Source: Planotetraspora kaengkrachanensis (GTDB lineage Bacteria > Actinomycetota > Actinomycetes > Streptosporangiales > Streptosporangiaceae). Taken from it: a stretch of DNA of 64,000 nt. The notes under the pieces are model-generated. The model was not told the origin of the DNA. It searched no databases and saw nothing but the letters and a program-made list of their open reading frames with translations. The DNA is taken from positions 62,001-126,000 of the forward strand of contig NZ_BONV01000026.1 in the NCBI RefSeq assembly GCF_016862895.1, read 5' to 3'. A program made the position numbers and the translations under genes. Below are positions 1-7,098 of this stretch, in pieces (position 1 is the stretch's first letter; each line of letters opens with the position of its first letter).

Positions 1-357
1 TTCTTCGTCTTCGGCGACCGCCTCGTGACCCCTGCGCTGACCGGCACCCTGCTCCCCGGCATCACCCGTGAGTCGATCCTGAGCATGGCCGGCGAGCTCG
101 GGATCAAGGCCGAGGAGGGCAAGATCTCCATCGAGGAGTGGCAGTCGGCCTGCGAGGCGGGGGAGCTCACGGAGGTCTTCGCGTGCGGGACCGCCGCCGT
201 CGTCACGCCCGTGGGCACGGTCAAGGGTTCCGACCGCGGCTGGACGATCGGCGACGGCACCCCCGGCCCGGTCACCCTCAAGATCCGTGAGGAGCTGATG
301 GGCATCCAGTTCGGCACCCGCCCCGACACCCACAACTGGGTCCACAAGATCTGCTGA
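1..357 (+). CDS. ilvE: Branched-chain amino acid aminotransferase, C-terminal part (partial)
   Basis: The window opens inside this gene in frame 1, so only the last 118 codons are visible and the stop is TGA at 355-357. The fragment matches the C-terminal half of class IV PLP aminotransferases of the IlvE type: a PALTGTLLPGITRES segment, then the GTAAVVTPVG segment that contacts the cofactor phosphate, and the usual FGTRPDTHNWVHKI end. IlvE interconverts leucine, isoleucine and valine with their 2-oxo acids using glutamate, in the cytosol. The position next to cimA and about 14 kb from leuCD fits a branched-chain amino acid region. Start, lysine and N-terminal domain lie outside the window. 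No frameshift is visible. Confidence 0.92.
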   Translation, partial: FFVFGDRLVTPALTGTLLPGITRESILSMAGELGIKAEEGKISIEEWQSACEAGELTEVFACGTAAVVTPVGTVKGSDRGWTIGDGTPGPVTLKIREELMGIQFGTRPDTHNWVHKIC

Positions 358-404
358 CCCCACCCGGCGGGTGGGCTGGGGTCGGGTTGGGGTTGGGGTT
401 GGGT

Positions 405-566
405 GTGATCACGCACAGGTCCGCGCACCCACCCCCCACCCCCCGCGTGATCATGCACGGGTTCGGGAAAGGTCCCCGCGACCTGCACCCTCCCCCCGCG
501 TGATCATGCACGGATTCGATGGAAGGCCCTCCGACCAGGCCTTCCACCGGCCGTGACCATGCAGGG
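405..566 (+). repeat. 53-bp periodic intergenic repeat array A (4 units)
   Basis: Four copies of the dispersed motif start at 405, 447, 500 and 553, all on the plus strand. Units at 447 and 500 are intact (GTGATCATGCAC, then GGGTTCG or GGATTCG) and are exactly 53 bp apart, as are 500 and 553. The first copy (405, GTGATCACGCACAGG) and last copy (553, GTGACCATGCAGGG) are degenerate, and the first spacing is shortened to 42 bp. A second box CGACCTGC or CGACCAGG sits at unit positions 33-40 in the two intact units. The array fills the gap between convergent ilvE and the O-methyltransferase gene. Function unknown. Confidence 0.85.
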
Positions 567-607
567 GAAGGGGCAAGCCGGCCAGGCCGGCCTTTCGCGG
601 ACCTGGG

Positions 608-1261
608 TCAGCCCTTGCGGACCAGGGTCAGCCCGTCGCCGATCGGCACCAGCACCGTGCGGACGCGTGCATCATCCACGACCAGGTCGTTGAAGGCGCG
701 CATCCCCGGGACGTTGCCGCCGTACGACGGGTCGGTGATCTTCCCGTGCTGCAGCGTGTTGTCCACGGCGATCAGGCCGCCCGGTGCGAGTCGCGCGAGG
801 ATCTCCTCGTAGTAGACGGGGTAGCCGACCTTGTCCGCGTCGATGAAAGCGAAGTCGATCCACTCCTGCTCGGGCAGCGCCCGCAGGGTCTCCGCGGCCG
901 GGCCGAGGCGGAGCTCGATCTTGTCGGCCACGCCCGCCTCGTCCCAGTAGCGCCGCGCGATCGACGTCCACTCGTCGCTCACGTCGCAGGCCAGGAGGCG
1001 CCCGCCGGACGGCAGGCCGCGGGCGATGCAGATCGACGAATAGCCGGTGAAGGTCCCCACCTCGACGGCCTGGCGTGCACCCGTGAGCTGCACGAGCATG
1101 GTGAGCAACGTGCCCTGCTCGGGGGCGATCTGCATGCCGGCGTTCCCGCCGGTGACCCGCCGCGTCTCCTCCGCAAGGGCGAGCAGCAGATCGTCGGGTG
1201 GGGTGGTGTGTGAGACGGCGTACTCGGCCACTGCGGCGTCGATGAAATTGGCAGCCTTCAT
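608..1261 (-). CDS. SAM-dependent O-methyltransferase (COMT-like class I)
   Basis: A 217-residue cytosolic methyltransferase of the small catechol/caffeoyl-CoA O-methyltransferase family (O-methyltransferase family 3). Motif I, VEVGTFTGYSSICIA, lies at about residues 67-80. The metal and substrate residues of the family are present: FIDADK at 139-144 (Asp141) and AVDNTL at 165-170 (Asp167, Asn168). These enzymes transfer methyl from SAM to a catechol-like hydroxyl with Mg2+; the substrate here cannot be read from sequence. I chose ATG at 1261 (MKAANFIDAA) over a TTG six codons upstream because homologues begin near this point. It is convergent with ilvE across repeat array A and divergent from cimA. 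A substrate link to branched-chain metabolism is not suggested by the family. Confidence 0.85.
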   Translation of the reverse strand: MKAANFIDAAVAEYAVSHTTPPDDLLLALAEETRRVTGGNAGMQIAPEQGTLLTMLVQLTGARQAVEVGTFTGYSSICIARGLPSGGRLLACDVSDEWTSIARRYWDEAGVADKIELRLGPAAETLRALPEQEWIDFAFIDADKVGYPVYYEEILARLAPGGLIAVDNTLQHGKITDPSYGGNVPGMRAFNDLVVDDARVRTVLVPIGDGLTLVRKG

Positions 1262-1281
1262 GGCGACCACCCTAGACAACG

Positions 1282-1310
1282 CGAATATCCCCCGAAATAT
1301 GGCTATTCGG
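1282..1310. promoter_or_regulatory. AT-richer inverted repeats in the O-methyltransferase/cimA divergent region
   Basis: Just upstream of the O-methyltransferase start there is a locally AT-rich stretch with overlapping inverted repeats. CGAATA (1282-1287) matches TATTCG (1304-1309), and CCGAA (1292-1296) matches TTCGG (1306-1310). It could be an operator or promoter element for one of the divergent genes. No regulator is identified, so confidence is low. Confidence 0.3.
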
Positions 1311-1416
1311 ACATCCTTGGGGTCGTGATCAGGGGCGTGTCCCCGCCTGATCGGCGTCTCGTCATTCGAGATCGATGTGCCAAATGCTGAAGTCGTATGG
1401 CAGACTGCAAGGCACT

Positions 1417-1458
1417 ATGCGCTTCAGCCTGCTCATTATCAGCGGGCGCGCCGGTTAA
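1417..1458 (+). CDS. Leu/Ile leader peptide of cimA (13 aa)
   Basis: A short reading frame, MRFSLLIISGRAG then TAA, sits 113 bp upstream of cimA. It has a ribosome binding site (AAGG, four bases before ATG). Codons 5-8 are CTG CTC ATT ATC, that is Leu-Leu-Ile-Ile, and ATT is a rare codon at this GC content. The frame is open back to another ATG at 1384, but that one lacks a ribosome binding site. It is followed at once by a 9-bp hairpin and a strong intrinsic terminator before cimA, the arrangement of amino-acid attenuators such as trpL or ilvL. CimA feeds isoleucine synthesis, so Ile/Leu codons are the expected sensor. The peptide itself is probably without further function. Confidence 0.75.
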   Translation: MRFSLLIISGRAG

Positions 1459-1511
1459 AGGGACAACGCCGGCGCGCAGACCTCTCACGTCCGTGGGGGG
1501 TCTTTTTGTTT
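1446..1511 (+). terminator. Attenuator: leader hairpin plus intrinsic terminator before cimA
   Basis: Hairpin 1 pairs GCGCGCCGG (1446-1454, overlapping the end of the leader peptide) with CCGGCGCGC (1469-1477). Directly after it, 1478-1488 pairs with 1493-1503 (11 bp, two G-T pairs, loop GTCC), followed by a T-rich tract at 1503-1511. This is a textbook Rho-independent terminator placed between the Leu/Ile leader peptide and the cimA start. I could not find an obvious antiterminator pairing for the terminator 5' arm, so the exact switching mechanism is unresolved. No T-box core sequence is present. Confidence 0.8.
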
Positions 1512-1570
1512 GGCCGGAATCCCCGGGAAGCGCGCGCGGCGACATGGACAACCGCGAAGGAGACAGAGCA

Positions 1571-3145
1571 ATGGCCGACGACGGCTTCCACGTGTACGAC
1601 ACGACGCTCCGTGACGGCGCCCAGCAGGAAGGGCTCAACCTCACGGTGGCCGACAAGCTGGCGGTCGCACGTCACCTGGACGCCCTCGGCATCGGCTTCA
1701 TCGAGGGCGGCTGGCCGGGCGCCAACCCCAAGGACACCGAATTCTTCCGGCGAGCCCGAACAGAGCTCGACCTGAAGCACGCGCAGCTCGCCGCGTTCGG
1801 CGCGACCCGCCGGGCCGGAGTGAAGGCCGCCGACGACCCACTGGTGGCCGCATTGCGCGAGTCGGGCGCGCCGATCGTGACCCTTGTCGCCAAGAGCCAC
1901 GACCGGCACGTCGAGCTGGCCCTCCGGACGACACTGGAGGAGAACCTCGCGATGATCCGCGACACGGTCTCCCACCTGCGCGCGGAGGGCCAGCGCGTCT
2001 TCCTCGACGCCGAGCACTTCTTCGACGGCTACAAGTCCAACCCGTCGTACGCGCTGGAGGTCCTCCGTACGGCGGCGGAGGCGGGGGCGTCGGTGATCGC
2101 GCTGTGCGACACCAACGGCGGCATGCTGCCCGACGAGCTCGGGGGCGTCGTCCACGCCGCGGTGGGCACGGGCGCCAGGATCGGCATCCACTGCCACGAC
2201 GACACCGGCTGCGCCGTGGCCAACACCCTCGCCGCCGTCGCGGCCGGAGCCACCCACGTCCAGGGCTGCGCCAACGGGTACGGCGAGCGGTCCGGCAACG
2301 CCAACCTGTTCACGGTCGTGGCCAACCTCCAGCTCAAGAAGGGCTTCGACCTCGTCCCCAGGCAGTCGCTCGGCGACATGACGCGGATCGCCCACGCGAT
2401 CACCGAGGTGACCAACGTCACCCCCAACTCGCACCAGCCGTACGTCGGGACCTCGGCGTTCGCGCACAAGGCGGGGCTGCACGCGTCGGCGATCAAGGTC
2501 GACCCCAACCTCTACCAGCACATCGACCCCGCGGAGGTCGGCAACGACATGCGGATGCTGGTCTCCGACATGGCCGGCCGGGCGTCGGTCGAGCTCAAGG
2601 GCCGCGAGCTGGGCTACCGGCTCTCCTCCGACCAGTCACGGCAGCTCGTCGACCGGGTGAAGGAGCTGGAGTCCCGCGGCCACACGTTCGAGGCGGCGGA
2701 CGCGTCCTTCGAGCTCCTGCTCCGCGACACGGTCGCGGGCGAGCGGAAGCGGCACTTCTCGGTCGAGTCGTGGCGGGTGATCGTCGAACGGCGTCCCGCC
2801 GGGGACATCGTCAGCGAAGCCACCGTGAAGCTGCACGCCAAGGGTGAGCGGATCGTCGCCACGGGCGAGGGCAACGGCCCGGTGAACGCGCTCGACAAGG
2901 CCGTACGGCTGGCCCTCGAGCAGCTCTACCCCGAGCTCGCGGCCGTCCAGCTGGTCGACTTCAAGGTGCGCATACTGGAGGGCACGCTCGGCACGGACGC
3001 GGTCACCCGCGTGCTGATCACCTCCAGTGACGCGACCGGCGAGTGGGCGACCGTGGGCGTCGACGAGAACATCATCGAGGCCTCGTGGCAGGCGCTCGAG
3101 CAGGCCGTGACGTACGGGCTGCTGCGCGCGGGCCACACCGTCTGA
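1571..3145 (+). CDS. cimA: (R)-citramalate synthase
   Basis: A 524-residue enzyme of the alpha-isopropylmalate/homocitrate synthase family, of the citramalate synthase branch. It condenses pyruvate with acetyl-CoA to (R)-citramalate, opening a threonine-independent route to 2-oxobutyrate and isoleucine. The N-terminus carries the HMGL-like TIM-barrel signature YDTTLRDGAQQEG (residues 9-21). The second catalytic and metal motif HCHDDTGCAVAN is near residue 207. The C-terminal 130 residues form a LeuA-type dimer/regulatory domain where isoleucine inhibition would act. The ATG at 1571 is preceded by GAAGGAGAC; reading upstream in frame gives junk that overlaps the attenuator. Downstream LeuC and LeuD can process citramalate to 2-oxobutyrate precursors, which links this gene to the leuCD operon. 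A 2-isopropylmalate synthase identity is less likely on length and motif. Confidence 0.9.
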   Translation: MADDGFHVYDTTLRDGAQQEGLNLTVADKLAVARHLDALGIGFIEGGWPGANPKDTEFFRRARTELDLKHAQLAAFGATRRAGVKAADDPLVAALRESGAPIVTLVAKSHDRHVELALRTTLEENLAMIRDTVSHLRAEGQRVFLDAEHFFDGYKSNPSYALEVLRTAAEAGASVIALCDTNGGMLPDELGGVVHAAVGTGARIGIHCHDDTGCAVANTLAAVAAGATHVQGCANGYGERSGNANLFTVVANLQLKKGFDLVPRQSLGDMTRIAHAITEVTNVTPNSHQPYVGTSAFAHKAGLHASAIKVDPNLYQHIDPAEVGNDMRMLVSDMAGRASVELKGRELGYRLSSDQSRQLVDRVKELESRGHTFEAADASFELLLRDTVAGERKRHFSVESWRVIVERRPAGDIVSEATVKLHAKGERIVATGEGNGPVNALDKAVRLALEQLYPELAAVQLVDFKVRILEGTLGTDAVTRVLITSSDATGEWATVGVDENIIEASWQALEQAVTYGLLRAGHTV

Positions 3146-3163
3146 TCTTCGTGTGGGGGCGGG

Positions 3164-3538
3164 TCAGGGCCGGCGGGGCGCGGCGCTCTCCACGACCTCG
3201 AACGACCACAGCTCCGAGCCGGACGCGGCGGGGCCCTGCCCGTGGCCGTGCCCCTGCCCCTGCCCGTGGCCGTGACCCTGGGCGCCGGCCTCCGCCGCCG
3301 CCCGGGCGTGACCGGCCTGGAACGCCTGGCTCTGCTGCCAGCGCTGGAAGTCGTCTTCGCTGCGCCAGCGGGTGTACACGAGATAGCGGTCCGTCCCGTC
3401 GACGGGCCGCAGCAACTCGAACCACTCGAACCCGTCGGAGGACTCGACCATCCCGGCTCGGTTGGCGAACCGCTTCTCCAGTTGCTCGCGCATCTCCTCG
3501 GGCACCGTCAGCACATTGATCTTCACGACCGAAGGCAC
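3164..3538 (-). CDS. IsdG/MhuD-like heme-degrading monooxygenase (ABM domain) with His-Gly-Gln insert
   Basis: A 124-residue antibiotic-biosynthesis-monooxygenase fold protein. The IsdG/MhuD catalytic triad is recognisable: Asn8 (KINVL), Trp67 (DFQRW) and His77 (QAGH), at the spacing expected for actinobacterial heme-degrading monooxygenases that release iron from heme. The body aligns to a ferredoxin-like dimer subunit (FEWFELLRPVDG, YLVYTRWRSEDDF). Between the last helix and the last strand (WSFEVVES) there is an insert of about 20 residues, roughly 85-104, rich in Gly, His and Gln with six histidines; this is not typical of the family and could bind metal. GTG at 3538 is chosen because GGGAG lies just upstream. 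It is divergent from the FAH gene, with an inverted repeat between them. Confidence 0.78.
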   Translation of the reverse strand: MPSVVKINVLTVPEEMREQLEKRFANRAGMVESSDGFEWFELLRPVDGTDRYLVYTRWRSEDDFQRWQQSQAFQAGHARAAAEAGAQGHGHGQGQGHGHGQGPAASGSELWSFEVVESAAPRRP

Positions 3539-3571
3539 ATGGACTCCCGTAAGACTCGATGCTCGTAGGAC

Positions 3572-3589
3572 GGTGACCGTCCGGTCACC
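3572..3589. promoter_or_regulatory. Inverted repeat, candidate operator (heme monooxygenase / FAH hydrolase)
   Basis: GGTGACC at 3572-3578 and GGTCACC at 3583-3589 form a perfect 7-bp inverted repeat with a 4-base centre. It lies 34 bp upstream of the monooxygenase start and about 100 bp upstream of the divergent FAH-family gene. The symmetry suggests a dimeric regulator site, but a short transcript hairpin is also possible. The cognate regulator is unknown. Confidence 0.45.
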
Positions 3590-3691
3590 AAGGACCACCT
3601 TACGGCGACAGTACGGCCCGGCCGGGCAGGCGGCTCGCCGCGGGCGCAAATGCGAGTGTGACCACTCGTCGATCGGCACTAGGCTCGTGAC

Positions 3692-4462
3692 GTGCGTATC
3701 GCGAGGTTCTCCACGGGCGACGGGGTCGCTTTCGGAGTGGTGGAAGAGGGCGAGCAGGTCATCGCCAAGATCGACGGTCACCCCTTCGGCGGGGTCCAGC
3801 TCACGGGTGAGCGGTACCCGCTGGCGGAGGTCCGCGTGGTCGCCCCGATGTTGCCGAGCAAGGTCGTCGCGATCGGACGCAACTACGCCGACCACGCCAA
3901 GGAGATGGGCAACGAGGCTCCGGCGGAGCCGATCGTTTTCCTCAAGCCGAGCACGTCGGTGATCGGCTCGGGTGAGGCCGTCGCGTACCCGGAGAAGCTG
4001 ACGGAGCGCGTCGACTTCGAGGGCGAGCTCGCCGTGGTCATCGGCCGGCTGTGCCGTGAGGTGCCGGTCGAGCGGGCGTACGACGTGATCTTCGGCTACA
4101 CCTGTGCCAACGACGTGACCGCCCGCGATCTCCAGTCCAAGGACGGGCAGTGGACGCGGGCCAAGGGCTTCGACACGTTCTGCCCGCTCGGCCCGTGGAT
4201 CGAGACGGACCTCGACCCGAGCGACCTCGCGCTGACCACCACGGTCAACGGCGAGCTCCGGCAGAGTGCGCGCACGTCGCTGCTGCTGCACGACATCCCG
4301 GCGCTGATCGCGCACGTGACCGCTTTCATGACCCTGCTGCCGGGCGACGTCATCTTGACGGGCACGCCCGCCGGAGTCGGCCCGCTGTCCGTCGGCGACG
4401 AGGTCAGCGTCGGCATCGAAGGAATCGGAACTCTCACGAACCGGGTGGTCTCACGTGACTAG
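3692..4462 (+). CDS. Fumarylacetoacetate hydrolase (FAH) family protein
   Basis: A 256-residue cytosolic FAH-domain protein. Members hydrolyse or isomerise acylpyruvate-type C-C bonds (acylpyruvase, oxaloacetate decarboxylase or HpcE-type isomerase). The core begins with [13 protein letters not shown] (61-73). The metal ligands are visible as [12 protein letters not shown] (Glu110 and Glu112) and Asp141 in CANDVTARD. The [10 protein letters not shown] segment near the C-terminus is the usual active-site loop. The start is GTG at 3692. The stop overlaps the gltX start by 8 bp, so the two are translationally coupled; this FAH-gltX pair is common in actinobacteria. The exact substrate is unresolved. 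Confidence 0.88.
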   Translation: MRIARFSTGDGVAFGVVEEGEQVIAKIDGHPFGGVQLTGERYPLAEVRVVAPMLPSKVVAIGRNYADHAKEMGNEAPAEPIVFLKPSTSVIGSGEAVAYPEKLTERVDFEGELAVVIGRLCREVPVERAYDVIFGYTCANDVTARDLQSKDGQWTRAKGFDTFCPLGPWIETDLDPSDLALTTTVNGELRQSARTSLLLHDIPALIAHVTAFMTLLPGDVILTGTPAGVGPLSVGDEVSVGIEGIGTLTNRVVSRD

Positions 4463-5819
4463 GGTGCGCTTCGCCCCCTCGCCCACCGGCATGTTCCACG
4501 TCGGAGGGGCACGCTCCGCGCTGTTCAACTGGGCGCTCGCCGAACAGTCCGGCGGCACCTTCGTCCTGCGCATCGAGGACACCGACGCGGCGCGCAACCG
4601 GCCGGAGTGGACCGAGGGGATCATCTCCGCCCTCGCCTGGATCGGCATCAACGGGGACTCGCCGCACTTCGAGGGTCCGTACTTCCAGTCGGCCTATGAG
4701 CAGCAGCACCGCGAGGCCGCGGCGAAGCTGCTGAAGGACGGCAGGGCCTATCACTGCACCTGCACCCGCGACGACGTCAAGGCCAGGACGGGCTCCGAGC
4801 ACCAGGGCTATGACGGCCACTGCCGCGACCGGGGCCTCACCGAGGGCGCGGTGCGCTTCCGCACGCCCGACGACGGCATCACCGTGGTGGACGACAGGGT
4901 CCGCGGCCGGGTCGAGTTCCCGAACTCGGCGATGGAGGACTTCGTGATCGTCCGCGGCGACGGCTCCCCGCTGTTCGTCCTGGCCAACGTGGTCGACGAC
5001 ATGGAGATGCGGATCGACAGCGTGGTCAGGGCCGAGGAGCACCTGTCGAACACGCCCAAGCAGCAGCTGCTCTGGGAGGCGCTCGGGGCCGAGCCGCCCC
5101 AGTGGGCGCACGTGCCGGTGATCGTCAACGAGAAGCGGCAGAAGTTGTCCAAGCGCCGCGACAAGGTCGCCCTGGAGTCCTACCGGGACGAGGGCTACCT
5201 CGCGGAGGCGATGGTCAACTACCTGATGCTGCTCGGCTGGTCACCCGGCGACGACCGCGAGATCCTGCCCTGGGCGGAGATGATGCCGCTGTTCCGGCTG
5301 GAGGACGTCAACCAGTCGCCGGCGTTCTTCGACGAGAAGAAGCTGCGCGCCTTCAACGGCGAGTACATCCGGGCGCTGCCGCTCGACGTCTTCGCCGCCC
5401 GCTGCGAGCCGTGGCTGGATCCGGCGTGGGACCGCGGGGTGTTCGCCCGGGTGGCGGAGCTCGCCCAGACCCGCATCGCGGTGCTCTCCGAGATCACGGC
5501 GAACGTCGACTTCCTCTTCCTGGAGGAGCCCGTCTTCGACCAGGCGTCCTGGGACAAGGCGATGAAGCCGGGCGCGGCCGAGATCATCTCCGGCTACGCC
5601 GAACGGCTCGAGTCGGTCAGCTGGGACGCGGAGTCGCTCAAGGTCGCGCTGGAGGAGGTCGGCGCCGAGCACGGGCTCAAGCTCGGCAAGGCCCAGGCTC
5701 CGGTGCGGGTCTCGATCACCGGCAGGACGGTGGGCCTGCCGCTGTTCGAGTCCATCGAGGTCCTCGGCAGGGAACGCTCCCTCGACCGGCTGCGCACCGT
5801 CCTCGCGAAGCTCTCCTGA
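4455..5819 (+). CDS. gltX: Glutamyl-tRNA synthetase
   Basis: A 454-residue class I aminoacyl-tRNA synthetase that charges tRNA-Glu with glutamate. The N-terminal Rossmann domain starts with [16 protein letters not shown], where HVGG (16-19) is the HIGH signature. The KMSKS counterpart is QKLSKRRDK near residue 233. The anticodon-binding helical domain fills the C-terminal third. The start is GTG at 4455, overlapping the FAH gene; the conserved [12 protein letters not shown] start supports it. Two tRNA-Glu genes and one tRNA-Gln gene lie 4.5 kb downstream. In most actinobacteria this enzyme is non-discriminating and also glutamylates tRNA-Gln for GatCAB; that is family knowledge, not visible here. 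Confidence 0.96.
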   Translation: MTRVRFAPSPTGMFHVGGARSALFNWALAEQSGGTFVLRIEDTDAARNRPEWTEGIISALAWIGINGDSPHFEGPYFQSAYEQQHREAAAKLLKDGRAYHCTCTRDDVKARTGSEHQGYDGHCRDRGLTEGAVRFRTPDDGITVVDDRVRGRVEFPNSAMEDFVIVRGDGSPLFVLANVVDDMEMRIDSVVRAEEHLSNTPKQQLLWEALGAEPPQWAHVPVIVNEKRQKLSKRRDKVALESYRDEGYLAEAMVNYLMLLGWSPGDDREILPWAEMMPLFRLEDVNQSPAFFDEKKLRAFNGEYIRALPLDVFAARCEPWLDPAWDRGVFARVAELAQTRIAVLSEITANVDFLFLEEPVFDQASWDKAMKPGAAEIISGYAERLESVSWDAESLKVALEEVGAEHGLKLGKAQAPVRVSITGRTVGLPLFESIEVLGRERSLDRLRTVLAKLS

Positions 5820-5831
5820 CCGTACGCGCCT

Positions 5832-5879
5832 GATCACACACAGCTCCGTGTGGGCCGGTTCGCCCACACGGAGGTGATC
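5832..5879 (+). terminator. Large stem-loop downstream of gltX
   Basis: A perfect 12-bp stem pairs 5844-5855 (CTCCGTGTGGGC) with 5862-5873, loop CGGTTC. An outer GATCAC (5832-5837) pairs with GTGATC (5874-5879). It begins 12 bp after the gltX stop. There is no T tract, which is common for actinobacterial terminators. The TGATCACACACAG start faintly resembles the 53-bp array motif. Confidence 0.6.
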
Positions 5880-6273
5880 GCGCGCGCCCTTCCGCACGCC
5901 GGTGTCGTACGGCGTGCACGTCTGCCTTCAGAACTTGCCGGCAGTCAAAAAATACTGTCCGGTTTTCGCGCGATCGGCGACCGCCGATCCGGAAACGCCC
6001 GCCCCGTTGCCGTTGATCCAGCTCGACTATGGCGTCGACACCGACGCGGGCGGCAGTGAGGACCGGTCGGCCATGTTCACGCTGACGCCGTCTCACCTGC
6101 CCGATCGCCGGGGGTCCCCGGTCCGCGGCGCGGACCGGGGACGTCCCCGCGTGATCTCATCGGCCACCGGCACCGGGCCGGTGGCCGAACCCTTTCCGAG
6201 GGCTGTGATCATGTGTCCCGGGGGAGCATGACCTGGTGACGGTCGCCCGTCCCCCCACTGAAAGGACACTCTC
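5880..6273. other. Structured non-coding stretch upstream of thuA-like gene
   Basis: About 390 bp without a convincing gene. It holds two strong hairpins: 6114-6125 with 6131-6142 (12 bp, loop CGGCG) and 6162-6170 with 6178-6186 (9 bp). It also holds two degenerate matches to the array motif, GTGATCTCAT at 6151 and GTGATCATGTG at 6205, 54 bp apart. This may be a long 5' untranslated region of the downstream gene or a decayed repeat array. No RNA family is recognised. Confidence 0.45.
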
Positions 6274-7098
6274 TTGTCTGAACGTCCGACGGATCGCCCG
6301 ATCCGCGTCACGATCTGGAACGAGTTCCTCCACGAGCGCCACGACGAGTCCGTGCGTGCGAACTATCCCCGGGGCATGCACGCGGTGATCGGCGACGCAC
6401 TCGAGCGCGAGCTGGGGGCGCGCGTCACGGTACGGCACGCGACGCTCGACATGCCCGAGCACGGCCTGACCGACGACGTGCTCGAGACGACCGACGTGCT
6501 CACCTGGTGGGGCCACCGGGCCCACCAGGACGTCTCCGACGAGGTCGTCGCCAAGGTCGTCGACCGGGTGCGACGCGGAATGGGCCTGCTGGTGCTGCAC
6601 TCGGCCCACTTCTCCAAGGTGTTCCGCGCGTTGATGGGCACGAGCTGCCGGCTGCGCTGGCGAAACGGGAACGACCGTGAGCTCGTGTGGAGCGTGGACC
6701 CCGCGCACCCGATCGCGCGGGGCGTGCCCGTCCCCATCGTGATCCCCGAGCAGGAGATGTACGGCGAGTTCTTCGACATCCCGGCGCCCGACGAGCTCGT
6801 CTTCATCAGCTCGTTCAGCGGCGGCGAGGTGTTCCGGAGCGGCTGCTGCTTCCACCGGGGTCACGGGAAGATCTTCTACTTCAGCCCGGGCGACCAGGAG
6901 TACCCCGTCTACCACCATCCCGCTGTCGGCCGCGTTCTGGCGAACGGGGTGGAGTGGGCGGCGCCGACGGCCGGCGTGCTCGACCGCGAGTACGCGCCGG
7001 AGCTGTGCGGCACCGGCTGGTACGACGAGGAGATCGCTGAGCAGGGAGCCGCCCAGGCCGAGGCGCTCGCCGCCGAGGCGAAGGAGGGCGCGCGGTGA
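6274..7098 (+). CDS. ThuA-domain protein (trehalose-utilisation-like)
   Basis: A 274-residue protein of the ThuA family, a glutamine-amidotransferase-like fold often paired with sugar oxidoreductases. In rhizobia ThuA/ThuB convert trehalose or maltitol to 3-keto forms. The sequence opens with IRVTIWNEFLHE and has the family segments LTWWGHRAHQDV, GLLVLHSAHFSKVF and IIPEQEMYGEFFDIP. No signal peptide is seen. The start is TTG at 6274, preceded by AAAGGA at good spacing. The next gene starts inside its stop codon (GTGA overlap), so the two are one operon, and the Gfo/Idh/MocA partner makes a role in carbohydrate oxidation or isomerisation likely. The substrate is unknown. Confidence 0.85.
   Translation: MSERPTDRPIRVTIWNEFLHERHDESVRANYPRGMHAVIGDALERELGARVTVRHATLDMPEHGLTDDVLETTDVLTWWGHRAHQDVSDEVVAKVVDRVRRGMGLLVLHSAHFSKVFRALMGTSCRLRWRNGNDRELVWSVDPAHPIARGVPVPIVIPEQEMYGEFFDIPAPDELVFISSFSGGEVFRSGCCFHRGHGKIFYFSPGDQEYPVYHHPAVGRVLANGVEWAAPTAGVLDREYAPELCGTGWYDEEIAEQGAAQAEALAAEAKEGAR

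Noticed and set aside
1262-1570. T-box riboswitch upstream of cimA
   Set aside because: No T-box core (TGGNACCGCG type) or specifier loop; the leader-peptide attenuator explains the terminator.
1439-2521. Long minus-strand frame opposite cimA
   Set aside because: It is a high-GC mirror frame of a well-supported gene, with Arg/Val/Asp-rich composition and no domain.
608-3538. Secondary-metabolite cluster (O-methyltransferase, monooxygenase domain)
   Set aside because: No core biosynthetic gene is nearby and the monooxygenase-fold protein has the heme-degradation triad.
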